From: Amycolatopsis sulphurea
GTDB taxonomy: Bacteria; Actinomycetota; Actinomycetes; Mycobacteriales; Pseudonocardiaceae
Assembly: GCF_002564045.1 (NCBI RefSeq)
Contig: NZ_PDJK01000002.1
Coordinates: forward strand, 930,001 to 994,000
Length of the DNA stretch: 64,000 nucleotides
Reading direction: 5' to 3'
The position numbers were made by a program, and so were the translations under genes. Below, piece by piece: positions 33,872-44,502 of this stretch. The notes below the pieces were generated by a model that worked only from the letters and a program-made list of their open reading frames with translations, was not told the DNA's origin and did no database searches. How positions within the stretch are numbered: position 1 is the first letter of the stretch; the number at the start of each line of letters is the position of its first letter.

Positions 33872-34627
33872 CTAATCGACCAGCGCCCCGCAGCTGATGT
33901 TCACCGTCGCGGCGGTCAGGGTGCGAGCCTTGTCGGAGGCGGCGAACGCGGCCGCCGCGCCCACGTCGGCGAGGGTGGCAGTGCGGCCGAGCATGGTGGG
34001 CTTCGCGAGTTCCTCGGCCAGTTCTGCGCCGCCGGGGAAATCTGCCGGGATCGCTTCCGGGACACCGCCGCTGCGCAACGTCACGGTGCGTACGCCGTTT
34101 CGGCCCAGCTCGGCGGCGAGCTGACGGCGCATGGCCTCCAGCGCCGCGAAGCCGACCTGCAGGCCACCCACCGAATGCCCGCGCACCGGGTCGCCGTCAC
34201 CGCCGAAGACGAGCACGACGCCGGAGCCCTGCCGCTTCATGTGCCGTCCGGCGGCCCGCATCGTGAGGAACGTCGTACGCACGCCATTCAGCACAGGCTG
34301 CTCGTAGTCGGCAAGCGACATCTCGATCATCGGCGTGCCCTGTACGTCGCCGTGGGTGATCACGTTGACCGAGATGTCGAGGCTGCCGCCGGTGGCGACG
34401 ACGGCATCCGCATGGCTGTCCACGGCCGCCTCATCCAGCGCGTCGAGCACCGCGACTTCGGCGGCCCCGCCCGCGGCGCGAATGTCCGCGGCGACTCGGT
34501 CCAGTTTGTCGCGGCTTCGCCCGGCCAGGAAGACGCGAGCGCCCTCCTCGGCGAACGCCCTGGCGATGGCCCCACCGATCGAGCCGCCCCCGCCGTAGAC
34601 CACCGCGTTCTTGCCTTCAAGCAACAT
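33872..34627 (-). CDS. SDR-family protein lacking the catalytic triad
   Basis: A 251-aa Rossmann-fold protein of the short-chain dehydrogenase family. The cofactor motif GGGGSIGGAIA is intact and AGRSRDKLDR suggests NADP binding. However, where classical enzymes have Ser and Tyr-x-x-x-Lys, this one has LVFGGDGD and LQVGF before AALEAMRRQLAAEL, so Ser, Tyr and Lys all appear replaced. It may bind NAD(P) without typical reductase activity. ATG 34627 begins the Rossmann fold directly. It lies downstream of the SCO6745-like gene on the same strand. Confidence 0.85.
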   Translation of the reverse strand: MLLEGKNAVVYGGGGSIGGAIARAFAEEGARVFLAGRSRDKLDRVAADIRAAGGAAEVAVLDALDEAAVDSHADAVVATGGSLDISVNVITHGDVQGTPMIEMSLADYEQPVLNGVRTTFLTMRAAGRHMKRQGSGVVLVFGGDGDPVRGHSVGGLQVGFAALEAMRRQLAAELGRNGVRTVTLRSGGVPEAIPADFPGGAELAEELAKPTMLGRTATLADVGAAAAFAASDKARTLTAATVNISCGALVD

Positions 34628-34711
34628 GTCGATTCCCTTCTCTCACCCCTGCGTCGAACGGCGTCCCGCGGGATCGACATCGAGCACGAGACGTTTCCGC
34701 GTACGCGGCTC

Positions 34712-35563
34712 TCACGGCCGTACGGCACCCATGGGATTCGGCGCGGGCAGACCGCCCCCGTCGACGACTGCGCGGCTCAACGGCACAGCCAGCTCCCGTA
34801 CGCGTACCACGGCAGTCGCACCAAGCGCTTCAAGTGGGTCGGCCGCAAGGCGGTCAGTGGTCTCTTCGACAGTGCGTCGCACGTCTTCGCCCGCGACGGT
34901 CAGCCTGCCGTCCCCGTCGAGCAGCCCACGACACACTAGTCGCGCGGTCGCAGCCTCCCACTCCTCATCAGTCCAGCCGCGGGCGCGCTGTACCGACTCT
35001 CGCGTAGTCGCTCCGGTGGCGATGTGCGTAAGGCTCGCTTCGAGGCCAGTAAGCCCGGCAGCCACAGACGCCAGCACGTGCCCGTCCCCACGGTGCTCAC
35101 GCAACGCGCTGATGGCCAGCCACAGCCGAGCCAGCGGACGGCCCGGACGTGGCACTGCCGCCCACGACGCAGCGAGCGGACGGCCCGCGAAGCTGCATCC
35201 AGCCACCGCCTTCTCCAGCAGCTCCACCAGTTCACCGACATCGGCTGGGCCGAGCAACCGGGTCAACGTCGTCTCGACGGCCTCGATTCGCGTACGCAGC
35301 ACGTGCTCCGGGGCGGCGAAGCCCCACGCGTCGGGCAACGCACGGGCGACCATCCGCGGGGCGAAGCCGAAGAACATCGCGGTGACCGGCTCGGGGCCGA
35401 TCGGTCCCAGGGGCGCGGCGCGGCCGGCGAAGTAGCCCATCCAGAACCCGCGCAGTCCTCCCGTTTTCGCGGCCCGAGCGGGTTCGGCGGCGAAGTAGAC
35501 CACGGCGTGCAGCGGCTCCAGCGCTGTCCAGAACTGCCGTGCCGGGCTCGGATTCGGCTCCAT
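34712..35563 (-). CDS. SCO6745-family protein
   Basis: A 283-aa soluble, largely helical protein resembling the SCO6745 family of actinobacteria: a paired HxxxYF region (LEPLHAVVYFAAEPARAA), then FWMGYFAGRAAPLGPIG, and a C-terminal winged-helix-like part (GWTDEEWEAATARLVCRGLL followed by LTVAGEDVRRTVEETTDRLA). The function is unknown; the C-terminus resembles MarR/ArsR helices but no regulator activity is shown. ATG 35563 is the natural start, since upstream sequence has poor coding character. It is 84 bp upstream of the SDR gene on the same strand. Confidence 0.82.
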   Translation of the reverse strand: MEPNPSPARQFWTALEPLHAVVYFAAEPARAAKTGGLRGFWMGYFAGRAAPLGPIGPEPVTAMFFGFAPRMVARALPDAWGFAAPEHVLRTRIEAVETTLTRLLGPADVGELVELLEKAVAGCSFAGRPLAASWAAVPRPGRPLARLWLAISALREHRGDGHVLASVAAGLTGLEASLTHIATGATTRESVQRARGWTDEEWEAATARLVCRGLLDGDGRLTVAGEDVRRTVEETTDRLAADPLEALGATAVVRVRELAVPLSRAVVDGGGLPAPNPMGAVRP

Positions 35564-35644
35564 GGACGTGACTCTAGGCCCGCTTCGCGACAACGGCCCG
35601 CCGTCCCGGGGAAGGGACGACGGGCCGCCGGAAGGACTTCGCGC

Positions 35645-36661
35645 TCAGGCGAGCGTGAGGCCGTAGGCCTCCAACTCCAGGGTCAGCGGGTAGAAGTAGC
35701 TGGTCTGGGTGTCGCCGCCGGACAGCGTGCCCAAGCCTTTCTCACCGTCGTAAGCCGGGCCGCCCGAGTCGCCGTGGTCGGTGTGCGCGGTGGTGCCGAA
35801 CTCGTGGTTCAGCACGCCCACGTCGAAGTTGACCGACTCGTCGACCGAGGTGACCTCGCCGCTGCCGCCACCGGTGGTCTGGCCCTGCTTCTGGATCTTC
35901 TCGCCGACCGTCGGCGTACCCGCGCTGGTGATCTTCTGGCCGGTGTTGATCGCACCGTCACCGGTACCGTTCGGGCGAGTCAGCAGGCCGGAGTCCGCAC
36001 CGGGGCAGTCGCTCTGCACGATCTGGGCGCCGGAGACGTCGCCGCCGGACCAGGTGCCGCCCTCGTTGGTGCAGTGGCCGGCGGTCAGCATCATCGGCTG
36101 GCCGCCCTTGGTCACGTTGAAGCCCAGCGAGCAGATGACCTGATTGTTGGTGATCGAGTCGCCGTCGGCGATGTAGGTGGCCAGCTTGCCGCTGCGGTGC
36201 TCGATACGGGCGGCGTCGCCGAGCTTCGCCGCCGCCGCGGTGACCTTGTTCTTGACCGCCGGCGAAGCCGCGTCGTAGATCTTCACCACGACCTGGTTGG
36301 ACTTGGTGTCGATGCCCCAGGCGGTCTGCGGCACGTTCTTGACCGAGTCCATGCTGTTCTTCGCGTTGGTCAGCGCCGCGAAGCTGTACTTGACCGTCTT
36401 GGTGGCGAAACCGGCCGCCTCGGCCTTGTCCTTGGCCGCCGCGTCGGTCACGTTCACGACCGCCTTGCCGCGATCGAGGTAGATCCCGCCGCTGGCCGCG
36501 CCGAGCGTGCCGGCGACCTGGTTGGCCTGTGTGACGGCCTGCGCTTGCATCTGCGCGAAGGCGAGCGGGCCGGCCGAAGCGGAATTGATGCACAGGCCGG
36601 CGGTCAGTGCCGCGGCCGAGAACGCCGTGAATCCGGCGAGGAGCGTCTTCCGGGAAGTCAT
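35645..36661 (-). CDS. Secreted S1-family serine protease (streptogrisin-like)
   Basis: A 338-aa secreted pre-pro-protease. A signal peptide (TLLAGFTAFSAAALTAGLC, cleaved near SASA) is followed by a ~110-residue pro-region (YLDRGKAVVNVTDAAAKDKA, then VKYSFAALTNAK). The chymotrypsin-fold domain has His in MMLTAGHCTN, Asp in NFDVGVLN (the typical D-x-G-V/L position) and Ser in DHGDSGGPAY, with paired cysteines. It degrades extracellular proteins after self-cleavage of the pro-region. A TGGTTAATAACCA dyad upstream may control it. The gene stands alone. Confidence 0.93.
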   Translation of the reverse strand: MTSRKTLLAGFTAFSAAALTAGLCINSASAGPLAFAQMQAQAVTQANQVAGTLGAASGGIYLDRGKAVVNVTDAAAKDKAEAAGFATKTVKYSFAALTNAKNSMDSVKNVPQTAWGIDTKSNQVVVKIYDAASPAVKNKVTAAAAKLGDAARIEHRSGKLATYIADGDSITNNQVICSLGFNVTKGGQPMMLTAGHCTNEGGTWSGGDVSGAQIVQSDCPGADSGLLTRPNGTGDGAINTGQKITSAGTPTVGEKIQKQGQTTGGGSGEVTSVDESVNFDVGVLNHEFGTTAHTDHGDSGGPAYDGEKGLGTLSGGDTQTSYFYPLTLELEAYGLTLA

Positions 36662-36784
36662 CGAATCTTCCTCCAGTCGTGCTCTCTAGGTGGGGGGACC
36701 GACCCCGCGCGGCCCGCGCCGCGCACCGGGGGTGGATGCTTCCCACTGTTGTTGCTCGGCAACCACTGCACCACCGACTAAGGT

Positions 36785-36797
36785 TGGTTAATAACCA
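36785..36797. promoter_or_regulatory. 13-bp dyad upstream of protease gene
   Basis: TGGTTAATAACCA is a perfect dyad with one central base, in an AT-rich pocket ~125 bp upstream of the protease start and ~80 bp upstream of the SRPBCC start. It could be an operator in this divergent 215-bp gap. The regulator is unknown. Confidence 0.5.
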
Positions 36798-36876
36798 TTC
36801 TCCGGACATATCCGGCGCCCGACCACTCGTCCGGCGCAACGGAGCCGGGCCGGGCGGATCCCGGTTACCCTCGGCT

Positions 36877-37383
36877 GTGCCCGAAATCCTGTTGCGCCAC
36901 GAATTCCCGGTCGCCGCCCCGCCCGCGGCCGTCGCCGTACACCTGTCGGATCCGGACAACTACGTCGGGCTCTCCCCACTCGTGGTGGCCGTGCGGCAAG
37001 TGACGCACGGTCCCGGGCCGACCCGTTACGTCGCGGTGGAACGGTTTCGCTTCCTGGGTTTTCTCCGCTACGACAACCGAATCGCGGTCACACTGAACGT
37101 CGAAGGCAGCGAAGCCGTGCACGGCCGGGTCGTCTCCCCCGGTGGCGTCCGGATCGACTACCGCTTCGCCCTGCGTCCGAACGACACCGGCACGGACGTA
37201 ACGGACACCCTGCACCTGCACGCACCGTTCGGTCTGCTGCGCTTCGCCGCGACGCGCGCCCGGGAGGTTCAGCTCGCCCGCGGCGGAATCCTCGCCGACC
37301 GGATGGCCAACGCCACCCCAGGGTGTCGGCAAAGTCGGTGTGAGGGGACCTGCGCCGACTGCGCAGACTGCGGAGGGCTGTGA
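36877..37383 (+). CDS. SRPBCC (START-like) family protein with mobile-element-derived tail
   Basis: A 168-aa protein. Residues 1-~145 form a polyketide-cyclase/START-like domain: LRHEFPVAAPPAAVAVHLSD, YRFALRPNDTGTDVTDTLHL, then a terminal helix (RAREVQLARGGILADRMANA). Such domains bind small hydrophobic ligands in the cytoplasm. The last ~20 residues, GCRQSRCEGTCADCADCGGL, are encoded by the mobile element at 37319-37482. Without it the frame would read ...MANATP followed by TGA. GTG 36877 begins the domain. It is divergent from the protease gene. Confidence 0.82.
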   Translation: MPEILLRHEFPVAAPPAAVAVHLSDPDNYVGLSPLVVAVRQVTHGPGPTRYVAVERFRFLGFLRYDNRIAVTLNVEGSEAVHGRVVSPGGVRIDYRFALRPNDTGTDVTDTLHLHAPFGLLRFAATRAREVQLARGGILADRMANATPGCRQSRCEGTCADCADCGGL

Positions 37384-37482
37384 AGGTCTGTGAAGGGCCC
37401 CTTCACAGACCCGAAACCGGTCGCGGCAGCCACGGCTCTCTCTGCTGATCACAGGTCCTCGACCAACTTTGCCGGGACCCTG
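37319..37482 (-). mobile_element. MITE-like element, copy D (internally deleted, reverse)
   Basis: A 164-bp reverse-oriented copy with both terminal inverted repeats (CAGGGTGTCGGCAAAGT at the left, ACTTTGCCGGGACCCTG at the right) but with the central ~100 bp lost, leaving one arm of the palindrome. AACGCCACCC stands directly on both sides, a 10-11 bp target-site duplication. The insertion hit the stop codon region of the SRPBCC gene. Confidence 0.87.
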
Positions 37483-37507
37483 AACGCCACCCCGTGAACG
37501 CCCCGAT

Positions 37508-40596
<3,089 letters not shown>

Positions 40597-40776
40597 CCAG
40601 GCCCCTGCCCGAAATCCCGCACCACCGCACACCACACTCACCCGGCAACCCGCCACGGCATCCGCACCCCGCCCGGCACCATATCCGGCCGCACCAGCCC
40701 TGGCCCGACCGTCGCCCGGCGGGTGCGACCCGCCACTCCGCCGAACGACGCCCGCCCCTGCGGCGATACTCGTGGG

Positions 40777-40968
40777 ATGAGCGGTGTGAACCTGCACTTC
40801 CTCGGGCACGCGACCACGCGGGCGAAGCTGGGCGGCCGGGTCGTGCGCACTGGATCCGGTACTCACCCGGTGGATCGGGCCGCTCACCCGCTCACCTTCC
40901 TGGGCCATCCGGAGCACGGAGCGGCCGAGGACACATCCCCTGCCGTCCCTTCGGAGGTCGCTTCATGA
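40777..40968 (+). pseudogene. Remnant of an MBL-fold metallo-hydrolase gene
   Basis: The start reads MSGVNLHFLGHATTRAKLGG and resembles the first strand of MBL-fold hydrolases (FLGHAT). About 30 codons in, homology appears to continue in another frame as LDPVLTRWIGPLTR, like the usual TDPVL segment, implying a one-base frameshift near 40850. The metal-binding HxHxDH motif and the remaining ~200 codons are missing. A short open frame persists to 40968 but is probably not functional. Confidence 0.6.
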
Positions 40969-41210
40969 GCATGCCGTTTCCGCTGAACAGGCTGACCGAG
41001 CTGCCGCTGGGCACCCGGGTCGTGGTGCGTTACCGCGTCGAGGGCGGGTTCACCGACGCCCTCGGCCCGTTGCGCGAACGCGACGCGAGCACCTGCACCG
41101 TGGAGACCAAGCGCGGGCTGGTAGTGGTTCCGCTCGACGCCGTGGTCGCCGCGAAGCCGGTGCCGCCACCACCGGGCAAAACGGCTCGCGCGGGGCGCCG
41201 GAACCTGTGA
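40965..41210 (+). CDS. Small conserved protein, similar to N-terminal domain of Rv0428c-like acetyltransferases
   Basis: An 81-aa protein. LPLGTRVVVRYRVEGGFTDA, then TVETKRGLVVVPLDAVVAAK with a C-terminal Pro/Lys-rich end, is like the small SH3-type beta domain that precedes the GNAT domain in Rv0428c-type proteins. Here it stands alone, either as a truncated gene or a free-standing version. ATG 40965 follows a TCGGAGGTCG site. It may be read with the metallo-hydrolase remnant just upstream. Confidence 0.6.
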   Translation: MSMPFPLNRLTELPLGTRVVVRYRVEGGFTDALGPLRERDASTCTVETKRGLVVVPLDAVVAAKPVPPPPGKTARAGRRNL

Positions 41211-41281
41211 CGATCGGGCCCCACCGCGGCGAAACCCGAGCCGGCACGGGAGTCCACAATGGAGCGACGCCCGCCGGCGGC

Positions 41282-41476
41282 TCAGCCGGCCAGCTCGATG
41301 GCCAGCGCCGGGCAGATCTGCGCCGCCTCGCGCACCCGGTCGTGCAGCTCCTCCGGCGGATTCTCCTCCAGCAGCAGCACGATCCCGTCCTCCTCGCGCT
41401 GATCGAACACCTCCGGCGCGACCAGCACGCACTGTCCCGCCCCGACACATCGGGACTGATCAACGACCACCTTCAT
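41282..41476 (-). CDS. 3Fe-4S ferredoxin
   Basis: A 64-aa ferredoxin with Cys10, Cys16 and Cys55 (CVGAGQC ... ICPALAIEL), the three-cysteine pattern of [3Fe-4S] ferredoxins that pass electrons to actinobacterial cytochromes P450. It is encoded 14 bp downstream of the P450 gene on the same strand, so they form a redox pair. A GGAGGGAA site precedes ATG 41476. The reductase partner is not in the window. Confidence 0.93.
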   Translation of the reverse strand: MKVVVDQSRCVGAGQCVLVAPEVFDQREEDGIVLLLEENPPEELHDRVREAAQICPALAIELAG

Positions 41477-41490
41477 CGTGTTCCCTCCGT

Positions 41491-42702
41491 TCACCAGGTT
41501 ACCGGGAGTTCGTGGGCCCCGTAGACCAGCATGTCGTGCTTGAACTTCACGTCGCCGAGCGGAATCGCCAGCGCGAGGGTGGGGATCCGCCGGTAGAGCG
41601 TGCGGTAGGCGACCTGCAGCTCGACGCGCGCGAGCGGCTGGCCGAGGCATTGGTGCACGCCGTAGCCGAACGCGACGTGGTGGCGCGCCTTGCGGGTCAC
41701 GTCGAGCTTGTCCGGCTCGGGGAACTGGGTCGCGTCCCGGTTCGCGGCGTCGCCCGCGGCGATCAGGCCCTCGCCCTTGCGGATGCGGGTTCCGCCGACC
41801 TCGAAGTCTTCCAGCGCCACCCGACGCCGTCCGGTGTGCACGATGGTGAGGTAGCGCAACAGTTCCTCGACCGCGTTGGCCACGAGCTTGTCGTCGCCTT
41901 CCCGCACCGCGGCGAGCTGGTCCGGGTTCTGCAGCAACGCGGCGGTGCCGAGCGCGATCATGTTGGCCGTGGTCTCGTGCCCGGCCACCAGCAGCAGCTG
42001 GCCCATCGCGGCGACTTCCCCGACGGTCATCCCGCCGGTGGCCACCTGCTCCACGGCGAGCCTGCTGAACACGTCGTCACCCGGGTCGGCGAGCTTCTTC
42101 TCGACCAGATCTCCGAGGTAGGCGAGCATTTCCTCCATCGCGGCGAGCGACTGCTCGGCCGTCACGTCCTGGGCGACCAGGATCTTGCTGACCCGGTGGA
42201 AGAACGCGCGGTCGGCGTAGGGCACGCCGAGCAGCTCGCAGATCACCAGCGAAGGCACCGGGAGCGCGAAGGCCTGAACCAGATCCGCCGGCTTCGGGCC
42301 GGCCAGCAGGTCGTCGATCAGCTCGTCGACGATCTGCTGGATCCGGGGCCGCAGCCGCTCGACCTTCTTCACCATGAAGTCGCCGGTCAGCAACCTGCGC
42401 TGGGCGGCGTGCGCGGGATCATCCATGCTGATGAACGCTTTGGCGCGGTTCCGCCGCGCCTTGAGCCCCGCCGACTGGGCCGGGTACCCCGCGTTTTCGG
42501 TGTCGGCACTCACTTGCGGGCTCGTGAGCACCTCGCGCACATCGTCGTACCGGGTGAGCAGCCACGGTTCACTGCCGTCCCAGATCCTCACCCGCGACAC
42601 CGGTTCGTCGTGCAGCCGGCGGGTGAGTTCCGGTGGTGGATCGAACGGGCAGCGTCCCCGCGCCATCGGGTAGTCCAGCGCGTCGGACAAGCTCTCCGAC
42701 AT
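41491..42702 (-). CDS. Cytochrome P450 (CYP105-like)
   Basis: A 403-aa soluble P450. The I-helix oxygen-binding motif is LLVAGHETTANMIAL, the K-helix EELLRYLTIVHTGRRRVALE, and the heme loop HHVAFGYGVHQCLGQPLARV places the heme thiolate at Cys352. The style fits the CYP105 group of actinobacterial xenobiotic and secondary-metabolite hydroxylases. It is followed by its ferredoxin gene. A TetR gene lies 162 bp upstream on the same strand and may regulate it. GAAGGAGG sits before ATG 42702. The substrate is unknown; the geosmin synthase nearby is not a known partner. Confidence 0.93.
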   Translation of the reverse strand: MSESLSDALDYPMARGRCPFDPPPELTRRLHDEPVSRVRIWDGSEPWLLTRYDDVREVLTSPQVSADTENAGYPAQSAGLKARRNRAKAFISMDDPAHAAQRRLLTGDFMVKKVERLRPRIQQIVDELIDDLLAGPKPADLVQAFALPVPSLVICELLGVPYADRAFFHRVSKILVAQDVTAEQSLAAMEEMLAYLGDLVEKKLADPGDDVFSRLAVEQVATGGMTVGEVAAMGQLLLVAGHETTANMIALGTAALLQNPDQLAAVREGDDKLVANAVEELLRYLTIVHTGRRRVALEDFEVGGTRIRKGEGLIAAGDAANRDATQFPEPDKLDVTRKARHHVAFGYGVHQCLGQPLARVELQVAYRTLYRRIPTLALAIPLGDVKFKHDMLVYGAHELPVTW

Positions 42703-42744
42703 CCCTTCCTCCTTTCATGAGGTTGCAGAAAGTCACCAAACGAT

Positions 42745-42765
42745 TGTTCGGATACTTACTGAACA
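42745..42765. promoter_or_regulatory. Dyad upstream of P450 gene
   Basis: TGTTC and GAACA arms are separated by 11 bp in an AT-rich pocket 43 bp upstream of the P450 start, between it and the tetR gene. A TAAGTAT-like -10 sequence on the minus strand lies within. It could be the TetR operator for the P450-ferredoxin unit. Confidence 0.45.
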
Positions 42766-42864
42766 CATGTTAGGCATGCTGGTGAACTTTTCGCCACCAG
42801 CCGGGTCAAGATCACCGGGACGGCCCAGGGCAGCCCGGGGCGAATCGGGAGAAACGCCCGTGGC

Positions 42865-43491
42865 TCAGGCGAAAACGAGGTCGACGAGTTCGTCGGCGAA
42901 GGCCAGCACGGCGTCCGGGCCGGTGTGCGCGGCGGAGGTGTGGAAGAGCGCGACCCGGCCGTGCGCGCCGACGAAGGCGATCACCCCGGCCCGTTCGACC
43001 GGCACCCGCAGCGGGACCCCGGCCTCGCCGCAGCGGGCGAACGCGGCATTGAGCAGATCGAGGATCTCGACCAGCGGCCCGACCGGCCGGGCGTCCGGCG
43101 ACTGGCGGCTCGAACCGTTGGCGGTCATCAGCCGGTAATGACCCGGGTGGTCCATGGCGAACCGGCAGTAGGCATGGATGAGCGCGCGGACGCGGCCCAC
43201 CACGTCCTCCGGGCCGACCTGCGCCTCGGCGGCCTCCATGAGCACGCGCAGCCGGGCGAACTCGTACCGGATCAGCCCCGCGACGAGCGCGGCCCGGTCG
43301 GTGAAGTGCTGGTAGATACTGGCCGGCGCGATCCCGACCGCCCTGGCGACGCCGCGGATGGTGAGCCCGTCCTCGCCGTCGAGTTCGGACAGCAGCCGGC
43401 TGGCCGCGTCGAGGATCTCCCCGCGCAGCCGATCACCCTCACCCCACCGGTTGCGTGTGCGCGGGGCACCGACCTCGATCTCTTCCGGCAT
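42865..43491 (-). CDS. TetR-family transcriptional regulator
   Basis: A 208-aa regulator. The DNA-binding part reads RLRGEILDAASRLLSELDGE, then GLTIRGVARAVGIAPASIYQ and HFTDRAALVAGLI. The C-terminal domain (VRALIHAYCRFAMDHPGHYR onward) looks like a TetR_C_33 or WHG domain. An AAGGAG site sits before ATG 43491. It is upstream of, and same-strand with, the P450-ferredoxin genes and probably controls them. Confidence 0.9.
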   Translation of the reverse strand: MPEEIEVGAPRTRNRWGEGDRLRGEILDAASRLLSELDGEDGLTIRGVARAVGIAPASIYQHFTDRAALVAGLIRYEFARLRVLMEAAEAQVGPEDVVGRVRALIHAYCRFAMDHPGHYRLMTANGSSRQSPDARPVGPLVEILDLLNAAFARCGEAGVPLRVPVERAGVIAFVGAHGRVALFHTSAAHTGPDAVLAFADELVDLVFA

Positions 43492-43602
43492 CTCCTTATT
43501 CTTACTGCCCCGCCGCCACACCCGCGCCCCGGCCCGGCCGGTTTCGTCACCGGGGCGCCATCTCGGATTCACCCTCCGGGACCGCCCGATGGATAGCTTT
43601 TC

Positions 43603-44052
43603 GTGGTGAGCGAGGATTGGCTGGCCGATTTCCAGCACCAGATCGAGGAATTGCAGGCGAAAAGCCTGGTACTGCAGGAGAAACTGGCCACCGCGGAAGG
43701 TGCGGCCACTTCCCCGGACGGCCTGATCACGGTCCGGGTGAGCCCGAATGGAGCCATGCGGGCCCTGCGCATCGACGACCGGGCCTTGCGCTCCCGCGGC
43801 GGCGCGGCCCGGCTGACCGCCGCGATCATGCAGACCTACGGCAGAGCCCAGCGCCAAGTCTCCCGCGACCTGGCCGAGGCACTGGAACCGCTGGCGGGCG
43901 ACTCGGAGATGATGGACGTGGTCCGGTCCTTCCTGCCGCCCCCGGAGGAGGACCCGGCCGCCGGGCCGACATCGGGCACGGACCCGGGGTCGCCGCTGCC
44001 GCCGGGGATCGTGGTCTCGTCCCGCACCACGGCTCCCGGCTCGCCGAGTTGA
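43603..44052 (+). CDS. YbaB/EbfC-family DNA-binding-like protein
   Basis: A 149-aa protein. A coiled-coil helix (DFQHQIEELQAKSLVLQEKL) is followed by the YbaB strands LITVRVSPNGAMRALRIDDR and a closing helix (LTAAIMQTYGRAQRQVSRDL). The last ~35 residues are Pro/Gly/Ser-rich. YbaB-like proteins in actinobacteria bind DNA or belong to type VII secretion loci; no such locus is adjacent here. Start is GTG 43603 or the next codon, also GTG. It is divergent from tetR. Mobile-element copy E lies just after the stop. Confidence 0.82.
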   Translation: MVSEDWLADFQHQIEELQAKSLVLQEKLATAEGAATSPDGLITVRVSPNGAMRALRIDDRALRSRGGAARLTAAIMQTYGRAQRQVSRDLAEALEPLAGDSEMMDVVRSFLPPPEEDPAAGPTSGTDPGSPLPPGIVVSSRTTAPGSPS

Positions 44053-44066
44053 TCACCCGGATTCCC

Positions 44067-44352
44067 CAGGGTCCCGGCAAAGTCGGTCGAAGGACCCGTG
44101 ATCAGCAGAGAGAGCCGTGGCTGCCGCGTCATCATCGACGACACCTGCCCTCTTCGTCGATCACGCCCGGCAAGCAGGCGAAGCGGCGGTGTTCGAGATG
44201 CCCGACCACCTCGCGCTGTGCGCCAGACCTGTCCCGGGTCCGTGAAGGGGCCCTTCACGGACTCTGAGTCTGTGAAGGGCCCCTTCACAGACCTTCACGG
44301 CGGCGCAGGGCCCCTCACCCCGACTTTGCCGACACCGCGCCCCGACACCCTG
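44067..44352 (+). mobile_element. MITE-like element, copy E
   Basis: A 286-bp copy with the left end CAGGGTCCCGGCAAAGT and a right end ending GACACCCTG after a 13-bp internal repeat (GACACC twice). It is flanked by perfect 11-bp direct repeats CCCGGATTCCC at 44056-44066 and 44353-44363, a target-site duplication. The internal palindrome is at about 44240-44290. It follows the YbaB-like gene. Confidence 0.92.
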
Positions 44353-44383
44353 CCCGGATTCCCTGCCCGGATTCCCTGCCCGG
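44348..44383. repeat. 13-bp tandem repeat next to element copy E
   Basis: CCCTGCCCGGATT is repeated about 2.8 times. The unit contains most of the target-site duplication of element copy E plus the last bases of its terminal repeat, so it probably arose by slippage or repeated joining at the insertion edge. Confidence 0.75.
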
Positions 44384-44502
44384 AAAACGACCGTGCCCCA
44401 GCCTGCTTGACATCGGATGGACAATAAAAAATCGGCGTGTCTTCCTGTGAAGAATAGGAACACCCGCCGAACTAAGTACAGTTTAACCACGGTGAGGGGC
44501 AC
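44384..44502 (+). other. AT-rich leader of the HelD-like gene
   Basis: This gap contains TTGACA at 44407-44412 and an AT-rich tract without a well-spaced -10. An imperfect inverted repeat (CGGCGTGT and ACACCCGCCG, about 44433-44470) could act as an operator or hairpin. It probably holds the promoter of the ATPase gene, but I cannot place it exactly. Confidence 0.45.

Noticed and set aside
44098..44427. A ~109-codon open frame within the MITE-like element
   Set aside because: It is not preserved among copies, has no ribosome site and includes palindrome-derived sequence.
44407..44432. TTGACA before the HelD-like gene as a complete promoter
   Set aside because: No -10 hexamer occurs at 16-18 bp; the promoter may lie elsewhere in the AT-rich leader.
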